NCBI GenBank assembly: GCA_021778375.1
Contig: JAJYCM010000135.1
Location: 1-7,339, forward strand
Source: Bacteroidota bacterium
Lineage (GTDB): Bacteria; Bacteroidota; Ignavibacteria; Ignavibacteriales; Ignavibacteriaceae
Reading direction: 5' to 3'
DNA length: 7,339 nt
Position numbers and translations under genes: made by a program. Shown piece by piece: positions 1 through 6,439 of the stretch (positions are counted from its first letter, which is position 1; the number at the start of each line of letters is the position of its first letter). The notes beneath the pieces were generated by a model. That model was not told the origin of the DNA, did not search any database, and saw only the letters and a program-made list of their open reading frames with translations.

Positions 1-1
1 A

Positions 2-535
2 CACTATGCCGGTCCGTTAAACTTTAGCGAAGAACTCCTTTCTTCCTCGGGAAAAGGATTGGAGAAACTTAAAAATCTTGCTAGTAGAATTAATGAAGAA
101 TCACTTATAAATAAGGAAGGTGGAATTACACCGGATTTTGAATTTAAACGTTATGAAGACAATTTTACTTCCGCAATGGATGATGATTTTAATTCGCCAC
201 AAGCAGCAGCGGTTATTTTTGATTTTGTCCGGGACGTTAATAAAACAATTGCCGAGAATAACAATATTAGCAACGACTTCTTTATCCAAGTGAAAGGATT
301 TCTCGAAAAGACGGCAGCAGGTGTACTAGGCATTTTAGATTTTTCAGAAGAAAAGACTTCAAGCAGCGGTGAGTTGGAAAATTCTTTAATAGATTTTCTT
401 ATCAATCTGCGAATAGAAGCAAAAAAAGAAAAGAACTTTTTACTTTCGGATAAAATAAGAGATGGACTTAAAGAACTTGGTATTACTTTGCAAGATAGTA
501 AAGATAAAACGAGTTACAAGAAAATATCAACTTAA
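2..535 (+). CDS. cysS: Cysteinyl-tRNA synthetase, C-terminal part (5' end outside window)
   Basis: This class I aminoacyl-tRNA synthetase charges tRNA-Cys with cysteine in the cytoplasm. The frame is open from base 2 to the TAA at 533-535, giving 177 residues; the catalytic domain with the HIGH and KMSKS signatures lies upstream of the window. What is visible matches the end of the family. HYAGPLNFSEE at fragment residues 1-11 corresponds to the usual HYRSPLNFSDE segment. AMDDDFNSPQA at residues 58-68 is the hallmark of the DALR helical domain. The tail KIRDGLKELGITLQDS (151-166) matches the conserved ending that follows the R-x-EA-x-K helix. A TTG at 59 could be mistaken for a start, but the conserved segment continues upstream of it, so the gene is simply cut by the window edge. 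The next gene follows after 20 nt on the same strand, so the two are probably co-transcribed. Confidence 0.94.
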   Translation, partial: HYAGPLNFSEELLSSSGKGLEKLKNLASRINEESLINKEGGITPDFEFKRYEDNFTSAMDDDFNSPQAAAVIFDFVRDVNKTIAENNNISNDFFIQVKGFLEKTAAGVLGILDFSEEKTSSSGELENSLIDFLINLRIEAKKEKNFLLSDKIRDGLKELGITLQDSKDKTSYKKIST

Positions 536-555
536 ATACTTGAATTAAAAAATTA

Positions 556-1251
556 TTGAAGTCAACAGACAGAATTTACTCCAGCTCAATTAAAATCAGC
601 CAGGAAGAAATCTCTTACAAGTATAGATACAGCCGCAAAGCAATTCACTTACGTCTACAGATAAGCCGGGGGAATGAATTAGAGCTTATACTACCGCGCG
701 GTTATGAATTGAAAGAAGCTGAAAATTTCATTTTAGCGAAATCAGATTGGATAAAAAAGCATTTGCATTCCCGATCTGTTAAAGAAAAGAACTATTATTA
801 TTTCGGAAGTGAGATTAAAGTCGAACAGGAGTTTGCACTTTTTATTAAAAAGCATAACATTCATTTTGAGAGTAATACGTTAAAAATAATAAGTCCTGAA
901 GACAGTACAATCGAATTGGAAATATTATATAATGCATGGCTAAAAAATCATGCAAAAAATTATTTACAGGAGAGGACATCAGAATTAGCGCATCAATTTG
1001 ATTTTAGAATAAATAAAGTTACCGTACGTGGGCAGAAAACGCGCTGGGGAAGCTGTTCCGCAAGGGGCAATATTTCATTTAACTACATGTTATTGAAGTA
1101 TAGGAAAGAAATAATTGACTACGTAATCATTCATGAACTATGCCATCTTAAAGAGATGAATCATTCTAAATATTTCTGGGCGCTGGTAGAAAAATTTTGT
1201 CCCAGTTTTAATAATTTAAGAAAGGAATTAAAAGGAAAAAACAATTTCTAG
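556..1251 (+). CDS. YgjP/DUF45-type M48-like metallopeptidase domain protein
   Basis: A 231-residue soluble protein of the YgjP (DUF45) family, related to zincin metallopeptidases. The C-terminal half carries the family signature: GQKTRWGSCSARGNISFN (159-176), then the zinc site HELCH (193-197) with a likely third ligand His203 in EMNHSKYFW (200-208). The N-terminal 110 residues are the beta-rich, basic part typical of the family (YKYRYSRKAIHLRLQI, 21-36). The length is normal for the family. The physiological substrate is not settled, and a true protease activity should not be assumed. The start is uncertain: TTG at 556 is the only usual start codon after the in-frame TGA at 541-543, no Shine-Dalgarno is visible, and ATT at 544 is the alternative. 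It sits 20 nt after cysS and ends 17 nt from the convergent oxidase gene. Confidence 0.88.
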   Translation: MKSTDRIYSSSIKISQEEISYKYRYSRKAIHLRLQISRGNELELILPRGYELKEAENFILAKSDWIKKHLHSRSVKEKNYYYFGSEIKVEQEFALFIKKHNIHFESNTLKIISPEDSTIELEILYNAWLKNHAKNYLQERTSELAHQFDFRINKVTVRGQKTRWGSCSARGNISFNYMLLKYRKEIIDYVIIHELCHLKEMNHSKYFWALVEKFCPSFNNLRKELKGKNNF

Positions 1252-1268
1252 AACGGACATATCATTTT

Positions 1269-2750
1269 CTATAAAAGTGATTCATAAAATAGATTCCCTT
1301 TATTCAGAATAAGATTTGGATCAAACTGTTTTTTTAGAGACATCATCTTTTTAATATTTTCTTCACCATACATTGCAAGCAACAGTTCCCTTTTCATTTT
1401 TCCAATTCCATGCTCAGCAGAAATTGTTCCTTTTAACTCAATAGCTTTTAGACAAATGTTTTTGTATAGCAATTTACCATTCTCAAACTCCGTATTATTT
1501 TTTGGAAGCATATTCAAATGCATATGTGAGTTACCAAAATGCCCATAGATAACATAGTCAAGTCCAGTTTGTTCAACCACATTTTTAGAATAATAATACA
1601 ACTCTTCAAAATTTAAATCAGGTACTGCAACGTCTGTCCCCAACTTTCTGAAATTATTCTTAGAAATAAATTCATTGACCTTCAAAGAAATTGCGTGCCG
1701 GAATTCCTGCAATTTAATTTTGTCGGCATCTGTTACGGCAAACCAAGCGCTTTCTTCATCACCATTGAATTTTCTAATCAAATTAATCCAATTATCAAAA
1801 AATGATTCTTCGTTTGAATGAGTAACTTCCTGCTCAAACCAAACGGCGGCTTTTGCATCTCCCGGTATTTGCTGATAATCTTCCGATAGAAACTTTAGAG
1901 CTTGCTCATCAAAATATTCCAGCGCAAGAGCGTCAATTGTTCTTAAATCATTTCGTAGCCTTGTATCAAATGAAATATTTCTTGCTTGCCGGACAAATGC
2001 GAGCGCATTTTTTTCTTGATTAAAAAACACAAGACACGAAATAATCTTTTCAGGTGCCGGGAGAATCTTCAATTTAATTTTAGTAATTACTCCAAGTGTT
2101 CCTTCCGACCCTACAAACAGATCAATTGCATCCATATTGCGTTTGCAAAAATATCCCGAAGCATTTTTCGTATCCGGCATTTGATATTCAGGAATTTCCA
2201 CGCTAATTCTTTTACCTCCGGCAGTATGAAGGTCGAGTGAATAAAGCTCTGCTGCTTGTTCATTACGCTTAAGGTTTAATAATTCTCCAGTAGGTAAAAC
2301 AATTTCAAGCTCTAAAACATAATCCCTTGTCGGACCATATTTAAAGGTTTTTTCGCCGGAAGCATTTGTTGCAACTGTACCTCCGATGAAGCATTTTTTT
2401 TCAGTCGGATCGGGCGGATACAAAAGATTTTTTTCGGAAATAATCCTTAATAAATCAGATAAAATTACTCCCGGTTCGGTTATAGCAAACTTTTCGGTTT
2501 CGTTAACTTCAATAATTTTATTCATCTTCTCGGTTGAGATTACAATTCCATCTTGAGGAACGCACGCCCCTGTTAAGCCAGTACCGCCGCCGGCAACAGT
2601 TACCAATATTTTTTTTGCATTTGCTTCTTTTAAAATTGACGATACATCGTTGGCATTTTCCGGGAAATATACAGACTGGCAACTGCCGTGATAATTAGAA
2701 GCATCGCTTAGATATTTTTGAATTTCATCCTGATTAGATTTATTTATCAT
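1269..2750 (-). CDS. FAD-linked oxidase, GlcD/D-lactate dehydrogenase family
   Basis: A 493-residue flavoprotein of the family containing glycolate oxidase subunit GlcD, D-lactate dehydrogenases and D-2-hydroxyglutarate dehydrogenase, which oxidise 2-hydroxy acids to 2-keto acids. The N-terminal FAD-binding domain (about 25-230) shows AGGGTGLTGACVPQ (53-66), PPDPTEKKCFIGGTVATNAS (112-131) and GSEGTLGVITKIKL (214-227). The C-terminal FAD-oxidase domain shows GHFGNSHMHLN (403-413), the usual metal-binding His region, then SAEHGIGKMKRELL (444-457) and FDPNLILNKGN (476-486). The length fits a single-domain member: there is no fused cysteine-rich Fe-S domain, and no partner Fe-S subunit gene is next to it. 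The exact substrate cannot be read from the sequence. It is last in the minus-strand series, 20 nt after the glycosyltransferase, with an ATG start and no clear Shine-Dalgarno. Confidence 0.92.
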   Translation of the reverse strand: MINKSNQDEIQKYLSDASNYHGSCQSVYFPENANDVSSILKEANAKKILVTVAGGGTGLTGACVPQDGIVISTEKMNKIIEVNETEKFAITEPGVILSDLLRIISEKNLLYPPDPTEKKCFIGGTVATNASGEKTFKYGPTRDYVLELEIVLPTGELLNLKRNEQAAELYSLDLHTAGGKRISVEIPEYQMPDTKNASGYFCKRNMDAIDLFVGSEGTLGVITKIKLKILPAPEKIISCLVFFNQEKNALAFVRQARNISFDTRLRNDLRTIDALALEYFDEQALKFLSEDYQQIPGDAKAAVWFEQEVTHSNEESFFDNWINLIRKFNGDEESAWFAVTDADKIKLQEFRHAISLKVNEFISKNNFRKLGTDVAVPDLNFEELYYYSKNVVEQTGLDYVIYGHFGNSHMHLNMLPKNNTEFENGKLLYKNICLKAIELKGTISAEHGIGKMKRELLLAMYGEENIKKMMSLKKQFDPNLILNKGNLFYESLL

Positions 2751-2770
2751 AATATATCATCTAAATATTT

Positions 2771-4099
2771 TTATGTTAATTCTCTTAACGTTTTTAGATA
2801 TTCCATTTGAACTTTGATAGATGGTAACAAAATATTATTCCTATCCGGTAAAGAAGTTATTCCCTGATGTTTAAACATTTCATCCAGTGCATCAAACATG
2901 TTGATCAATGGATATGCGGTGTCTCGCAAAAAATGGATTAGCTTCAGTGTCCTAAAGCCATCAAACCACCTCATCTTTTGTACACTTAATTGTTTCTCCC
3001 CGGAAGAATTCTCAACAATTTTATTCCAATTCATTTCAAAATCTTGCACTGTAAGAAAATTAAATAAATTTTTGTCGACTTTCTCAGCAGACTTAAGATA
3101 AATTTTTGCATCTACATTTTTCAAAGAATGAAACACTTTCAACCAATCTCTTAAAATATAGAAAGATTTTGGATCGTAAAGAAGATATTCATTTTGAATA
3201 TTTGACAGGAAGCGACTGACCCTTTGCCCGGTACCAAACGGCACCCTCCACGATTTTCTGCTTGCGGGATAAACTGTTGTTCCGCTAATTTTTTCAACCG
3301 TAACATTTTTAGCAAGCTTTTCTAAAAAATAAAAATCCTCCGCAGCTTTTTTCTTGTTCATACCTTCGACTTTTATATAAGACTCAAAATCACATATCAT
3401 AGTAGAACCAACAGTATGAATCGCATACGGAGACTTAGCATATTTGAGCCCCAGAACATAGAAACGTAAAAATATTTCGTAGCAAACTATTGCTGCTGTA
3501 GTCTCTTTATCCTCATGTAATTTATGTTCGTAATTTATAACTGAAGCAGAAAGATTTCGCCGGTTAAAATTTTGAACAATCTCCGTCAAATAATTTTTCT
3601 TAACAGTGCAATCGGCATCGAGACAAATTAATATTTTCTTATTATTACTGTTAAAATCAAAAATACTTAGAGCTAAATCCATTCCAAGTTTTCTTGCCAA
3701 CCCGACGCCGCCATCTTTTTCAGGCAATTCATTCCCCTCTGAGGCAGCATCAATCAGTCCGACTTTTAGTCCTGATAATATTACATCGTCGATTGTTTCA
3801 ATTCCCGTTTTTAAGTTTTTTTCTAATATTGCCCGAATAACCGATAGTGTTTTTTCATTTTCTTTCTTTACTTCAATGCTTGAAGAGGCAAGGTTATTCA
3901 CCACAAAGACAACTATGGTCGAATTGAAATATTTAGAATCCATTTCGGCAAGGGATGACAGAAGTATAATTATATTTTGATACTCAGAAATTGCCGGAAT
4001 CACAACAACATTTTCAATACCTTCAAATTCACTTAGCTCAATACGCCAATTTGAAAGTGAATATTTTTGAAGATATTTTTTAACCGCAAGAGGAATCAT
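2771..4099 (-). CDS. Family-2-like glycosyltransferase, substrate unknown
   Basis: A 442-residue protein with a GT-A (family 2-like) glycosyltransferase core; I do not recognise a named subfamily. Visible core elements, in order, are ENVVVIPAISEYQNIIILLSSL (29-50, first beta strand and helix of the nucleotide-sugar fold); VVFVVNN (63-69); DGGVGLARKLGMDLAL (129-144, the usual G-x-x-x-ARN-like helix); LICLDADC (157-164), whose Asp161-x-Asp163 is the candidate metal/nucleotide-sugar DxD motif; and AEDFYFLEKL (253-262), whose Glu-Asp is the likely catalytic-base region. VPFGTGQRV (286-294) lies where family 2 enzymes often have their product-site motif. The last 150 residues are helical and unassigned. 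No signal peptide or membrane segment is evident, so it probably acts on the cytoplasmic side. The ATG overlaps the rluD stop by 4 nt (ATGA) without its own Shine-Dalgarno, which suggests translational coupling. Confidence 0.75.
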   Translation of the reverse strand: MIPLAVKKYLQKYSLSNWRIELSEFEGIENVVVIPAISEYQNIIILLSSLAEMDSKYFNSTIVVFVVNNLASSSIEVKKENEKTLSVIRAILEKNLKTGIETIDDVILSGLKVGLIDAASEGNELPEKDGGVGLARKLGMDLALSIFDFNSNNKKILICLDADCTVKKNYLTEIVQNFNRRNLSASVINYEHKLHEDKETTAAIVCYEIFLRFYVLGLKYAKSPYAIHTVGSTMICDFESYIKVEGMNKKKAAEDFYFLEKLAKNVTVEKISGTTVYPASRKSWRVPFGTGQRVSRFLSNIQNEYLLYDPKSFYILRDWLKVFHSLKNVDAKIYLKSAEKVDKNLFNFLTVQDFEMNWNKIVENSSGEKQLSVQKMRWFDGFRTLKLIHFLRDTAYPLINMFDALDEMFKHQGITSLPDRNNILLPSIKVQMEYLKTLRELT

Positions 4100-5070
4100 A
4101 ATTTTTTAAGCAATATGTTCATATCTTCGGGCAATTCGGAATCGAACCTTAAAAATTCTTTTGTATTCGGATGGATGAATCCGAGAGTTTTAGCATGAAG
4201 AGCTTGCCGGGGCATAATATTTAAAAGATTTTCGACTCTACTTTTAATTTTGGGTAGGGTCGATCCAAAAAGAACATTTCTACCGCCGTAAGTAGGATCA
4301 CCAAAAATTGGGTGCCCAATGCTTGATAGATGAACTCTAATTTGGTGAGTTCTACCGGTCTTCAAATTGATTTTTACCAGCGAAGTAAAATCAAATTCTT
4401 TTAGAACTTCAAAAAATGTTACGGCCGTTTTACCATCTGATTTTACAGCCGTGAATTTTTTTCTATCGGATTTGCTTCTTGCAATATTCGAATTAATTTC
4501 TCCTTTTTTCTCTTTGAATCGTCCCCAAGCAACCGCCCAATACTCCCGTTCAATAGAATGTTTTGAAAATTGTTCGGCAAGCTTTGCATGCGTCCATTCA
4601 TCCTTTGCAACCACGAGTAAACCACTAGTATCTTTATCAATCCGGTGAACGATACCCGGCCTGTCGGGTAAATTTACTCTACTTAATTTTTGTGAATGAT
4701 GAAGAAGAGCATTTACTAAAGTTCCAGTATAATTTGCATAAGCCGGATGCGCAACCATTCCCGCAGGCTTATTAACGACTATTAGGAAACTATCTTCATA
4801 CACAATATTAAGCGGAATTTCTTCTGGTTCGATTTCATCAGGACGCGGAGCAATCGGGATAAATGCTTCAACCAAGTCATTAGGCTGAACTTGATAACTT
4901 GGCTTTACAAATTCCCCGTTAACTTTAACAAGCTTTCCTTCGATTAGCTTTTGGATTTTTGAGCGGGTAGCGTTCTCGATACAATTGGTAAGAAAAATAT
5001 CCAATCGCTCTTTTCTTTTTCCATCGGGGACTTCGATGCGGTAATTTTTTTTGTTAATTATCTTTGACAT
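4096..5070 (-). CDS. rluD: 23S rRNA pseudouridine synthase, RluA/RluD family
   Basis: A 324-residue RNA pseudouridine synthase that isomerises specific uridines. RluD itself modifies the helix 69 loop of 23S rRNA during 50S assembly. An N-terminal S4 RNA-binding domain (about 21-70: ERLDIFLTNCIENATRSKIQ at 21-40, then a KVNG turn) is followed by the RluA catalytic domain. HRIDKDTSGLLVVAKD (142-157) contains the catalytic Asp145. LKTGRTHQIRVHLSSIGHPI (236-255) and RQALHAKTLGF (288-298) are the other family blocks. S4 domain plus length favour RluD over RluA or RluC, but paralogues cannot be fully excluded. The ATG has a Shine-Dalgarno (AGGAG at 5074-5078) only 3 nt away. The 86-nt gap to lspA is the largest in the minus-strand series, so a local promoter is possible but not convincingly visible. 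Confidence 0.94.
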   Translation of the reverse strand: MSKIINKKNYRIEVPDGKRKERLDIFLTNCIENATRSKIQKLIEGKLVKVNGEFVKPSYQVQPNDLVEAFIPIAPRPDEIEPEEIPLNIVYEDSFLIVVNKPAGMVAHPAYANYTGTLVNALLHHSQKLSRVNLPDRPGIVHRIDKDTSGLLVVAKDEWTHAKLAEQFSKHSIEREYWAVAWGRFKEKKGEINSNIARSKSDRKKFTAVKSDGKTAVTFFEVLKEFDFTSLVKINLKTGRTHQIRVHLSSIGHPIFGDPTYGGRNVLFGSTLPKIKSRVENLLNIMPRQALHAKTLGFIHPNTKEFLRFDSELPEDMNILLKKL

Positions 5071-5073
5071 AAA

Positions 5074-5078
5074 CTCCT
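5074..5078 (-). promoter_or_regulatory. Shine-Dalgarno of rluD with short spacer
   Basis: The minus strand reads AGAGGAGTTTATG. AGGAG is only 3 nt from the ATG, closer than usual; pairing through AGAGGA would leave 4 nt. No other start in the vicinity fits better. Confidence 0.55.
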
Positions 5079-5156
5079 CTTAATGCGTAAGATTGAGCGG
5101 GCGTTATTAAAAAGTTAATTTTTTGGATAGAGCGGTTGAACCGAAATTAAAAAATA

Positions 5157-5768
5157 TTAAGCGTTATTTTCATTTTGTTCGGTAGAATTCGATTCAGAAG
5201 GAATATCATCCGGGTTATCCTTACTTTCTTTTTCAGCGCCCCGGTAAAAGATAATCAAAATTAAGACACCTATTGTAACGGAGGCATCAGCAAAATTAAA
5301 AATAGGCCAGCGGTCAAAAATTTTTCCGAATAAAGAAAATTTAAAGAAATCAAAATCAAGGAAATCGACAACTTTACCGTAAAACAAAGGGGCATAGCCA
5401 TAAAAAACCCCATAAAACATCCTGTCAATCAAATTACCTATTGCACCACCAAGAATAAGAGCGATAGACAGCCGAAGAGTAAAATTCTTTTCACGTATAA
5501 AATACAAATAAATTGCCAGCCCGAGGCTTGCTATAAGAGAAAATATTGATAGCCAAAGTTTCATATTAAATCCCGGATCAAATCCAAAAGCCATTCCAGG
5601 ATTTTCAATAAAAGTAATACGAAAAAAATTTCCCAAAACCGGAATGCTTTCTCCCTGGAACATTCCAACGTGAAATATTTTGAGAAACGGAATCGTAAAT
5701 CCCTTGATAATCATCTTTGAAATTTGATCTACGAGTATAACGGCAAGTGAAATAAAAAAGATTTTCAA
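5157..5768 (-). CDS. lspA: Lipoprotein signal peptidase (signal peptidase II), second tandem copy
   Basis: An inner-membrane aspartyl protease that removes the signal peptide from diacylated prolipoproteins after Lgt. The 203 residues contain the four expected membrane segments (about 3-21, 70-90, 98-118 and 160-176). Conserved blocks are DQISK (14-18), ENPGMAFG (55-62), GGAIGNLIDR (107-116), VVDFLDF (133-139) with catalytic Asp135, and FNFADASVTIG (157-167) with catalytic Asp161. The loop between GNLIDR and VVDF is about 11 residues longer than in E. coli LspA. The cytoplasmic tail after about 178 is hydrophilic, rich in Asp, Glu, Asn and Ser, and absent from the neighbouring copy. The start is TTG, chosen because AGGA (5774-5777) lies 5 nt upstream. 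That site overlaps the stop codon of the first lspA 8 nt away, so translation of the two copies is probably coupled. Confidence 0.95.
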   Translation of the reverse strand: MKIFFISLAVILVDQISKMIIKGFTIPFLKIFHVGMFQGESIPVLGNFFRITFIENPGMAFGFDPGFNMKLWLSIFSLIASLGLAIYLYFIREKNFTLRLSIALILGGAIGNLIDRMFYGVFYGYAPLFYGKVVDFLDFDFFKFSLFGKIFDRWPIFNFADASVTIGVLILIIFYRGAEKESKDNPDDIPSESNSTEQNENNA

Positions 5769-5773
5769 TCGAA

Positions 5774-5777
5774 TCCT
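5774..5777 (-). promoter_or_regulatory. Shine-Dalgarno of the second lspA, overlapping the first copy's stop codon
   Basis: The minus strand reads TAAGGATTCGATTG. The TAA (5777-5779) ends the first lspA, AGGA (5774-5777) shares its last base with that stop, and TTG starts the second copy after 5 nt. A ribosome finishing copy one is therefore placed to start copy two. Confidence 0.65.
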
Positions 5778-6364
5778 TATTTTTCGGGTAAAGCTTTTTC
5801 AAGGTTTGAATTAAAATTATCACCGGTAATTTTCTGTTTATTCAGAATAAACAAGAGCAGTATTACTCCCGCAGTTACTGAAACATCGGCAAAGTTAAAC
5901 ACATAATTACCGAATGTTCTATTAAAAATAAATAAGTTAAAGATCCTGAAGTCGAGAAAATCCACTACTCTGCCGTGAAATAGAGGAGCATAATCGTACA
6001 GTATCCCGTAAAAAATTCTGTCTATTAAATTTCCTACGGCTCCACCCAAAATTAAAGCAAGAGAAAGGCGGAAGTCAAATTTTTTTTCTTTATTCCTAAA
6101 GATATAATAAAGCAGACCCATACTGGCTACCAAAGTGAATACTGAGACCATCAGCTTAAAATTACTACCTAAGTCTATACCAAAAGCTATTCCGGGATTT
6201 TCAACAAGCGTAATGTTGAATATTCCGCCCAAAACCGGGATTTTTTGCCACCGTTCTAAACCTTGAATATTTAATTTGATAAATGGAATTGAAAGTCCCT
6301 TTACCATCAACTTACTAACCTGGTCAATAATAACTACGAATAAAGAAACGAACAAAACCTTCAA
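5777..6364 (-). CDS. lspA: Lipoprotein signal peptidase (signal peptidase II), first tandem copy
   Basis: A 195-residue signal peptidase II, the transcription-proximal copy of the pair and the one directly after ileS and the DksA-like gene. The ileS-lspA neighbourhood is widely conserved in bacteria. It has all family blocks: DQVSK (14-18), ENPGIAFG (55-62), GGAVGNLIDR (107-116), VVDFLDF (133-139) with catalytic Asp135, and FNFADVSVTAG (156-166) with catalytic Asp160. Four membrane segments lie at about 3-21, 70-90, 98-118 and 158-175. An ungapped hand alignment with the second copy gives 81 identities in the first 140 residues (about 58%), so the duplication is old. The main differences are residues 31-40, in the first extracytoplasmic loop, and the C-terminus, which is short here. 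The TTG start is supported by AGGTG (6370-6374) 5 nt upstream. The 75 nt before it hold no hairpin terminator. Confidence 0.95.
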   Translation of the reverse strand: MKVLFVSLFVVIIDQVSKLMVKGLSIPFIKLNIQGLERWQKIPVLGGIFNITLVENPGIAFGIDLGSNFKLMVSVFTLVASMGLLYYIFRNKEKKFDFRLSLALILGGAVGNLIDRIFYGILYDYAPLFHGRVVDFLDFRIFNLFIFNRTFGNYVFNFADVSVTAGVILLLFILNKQKITGDNFNSNLEKALPEK

Positions 6365-6369
6365 ACTTT

Positions 6370-6374
6370 CACCT
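6370..6374 (-). promoter_or_regulatory. Shine-Dalgarno deciding the TTG start of the first lspA
   Basis: The minus strand reads AGGTG, 5 nt before the TTG at 6362-6364. It supports TTG as the start, and the resulting N-terminus aligns residue by residue with that of the second copy. Confidence 0.65.
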
Positions 6375-6439
6375 AAATTTCCAAAAGAATTTACAGTCTA
6401 ACAGCCATTTTAACTTAATTGCAATTCAACAAATTATAA

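Noticed and set aside
2..535. Possibility that the first gene is a short stand-alone CysRS fragment starting at TTG 59 or a pseudogene.
   Set aside because: The conserved family sequence continues in frame upstream of 59 to the window edge, so truncation by the window explains it.
1261..1281. Imperfect inverted repeat (ATCATTTT and AAAAGTGAT around CTAT) at the convergent gene ends, a possible bidirectional terminator.
   Set aside because: The stem has one bulge and very low GC, overlaps the end of the oxidase gene, and lacks a GC-rich core; too weak to call.
5133..5143. Palindrome CGGTTGAACCG in the lspA-rluD gap, considered as a hairpin terminator or operator.
   Set aside because: As a hairpin it leaves only a 3-bp stem with a 5-nt loop, and there is no following T-run in the right place. 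One 11-bp palindrome alone does not support an operator.
6417..6426. Perfect 10-bp palindrome AATTGCAATT between the DksA-like gene and lspA.
   Set aside because: Such AT-rich palindromes are expected by chance, and no second copy or extended symmetry was seen.
6365..6439. Possible promoter for lspA (for example TTGCAA with TAGACT 18 nt downstream on the minus strand; also searched for the Bacteroidetes TTTG / TAnnTTTG pattern).
   Set aside because: Matches to either consensus are poor; nothing rises above what AT-rich sequence gives by chance.
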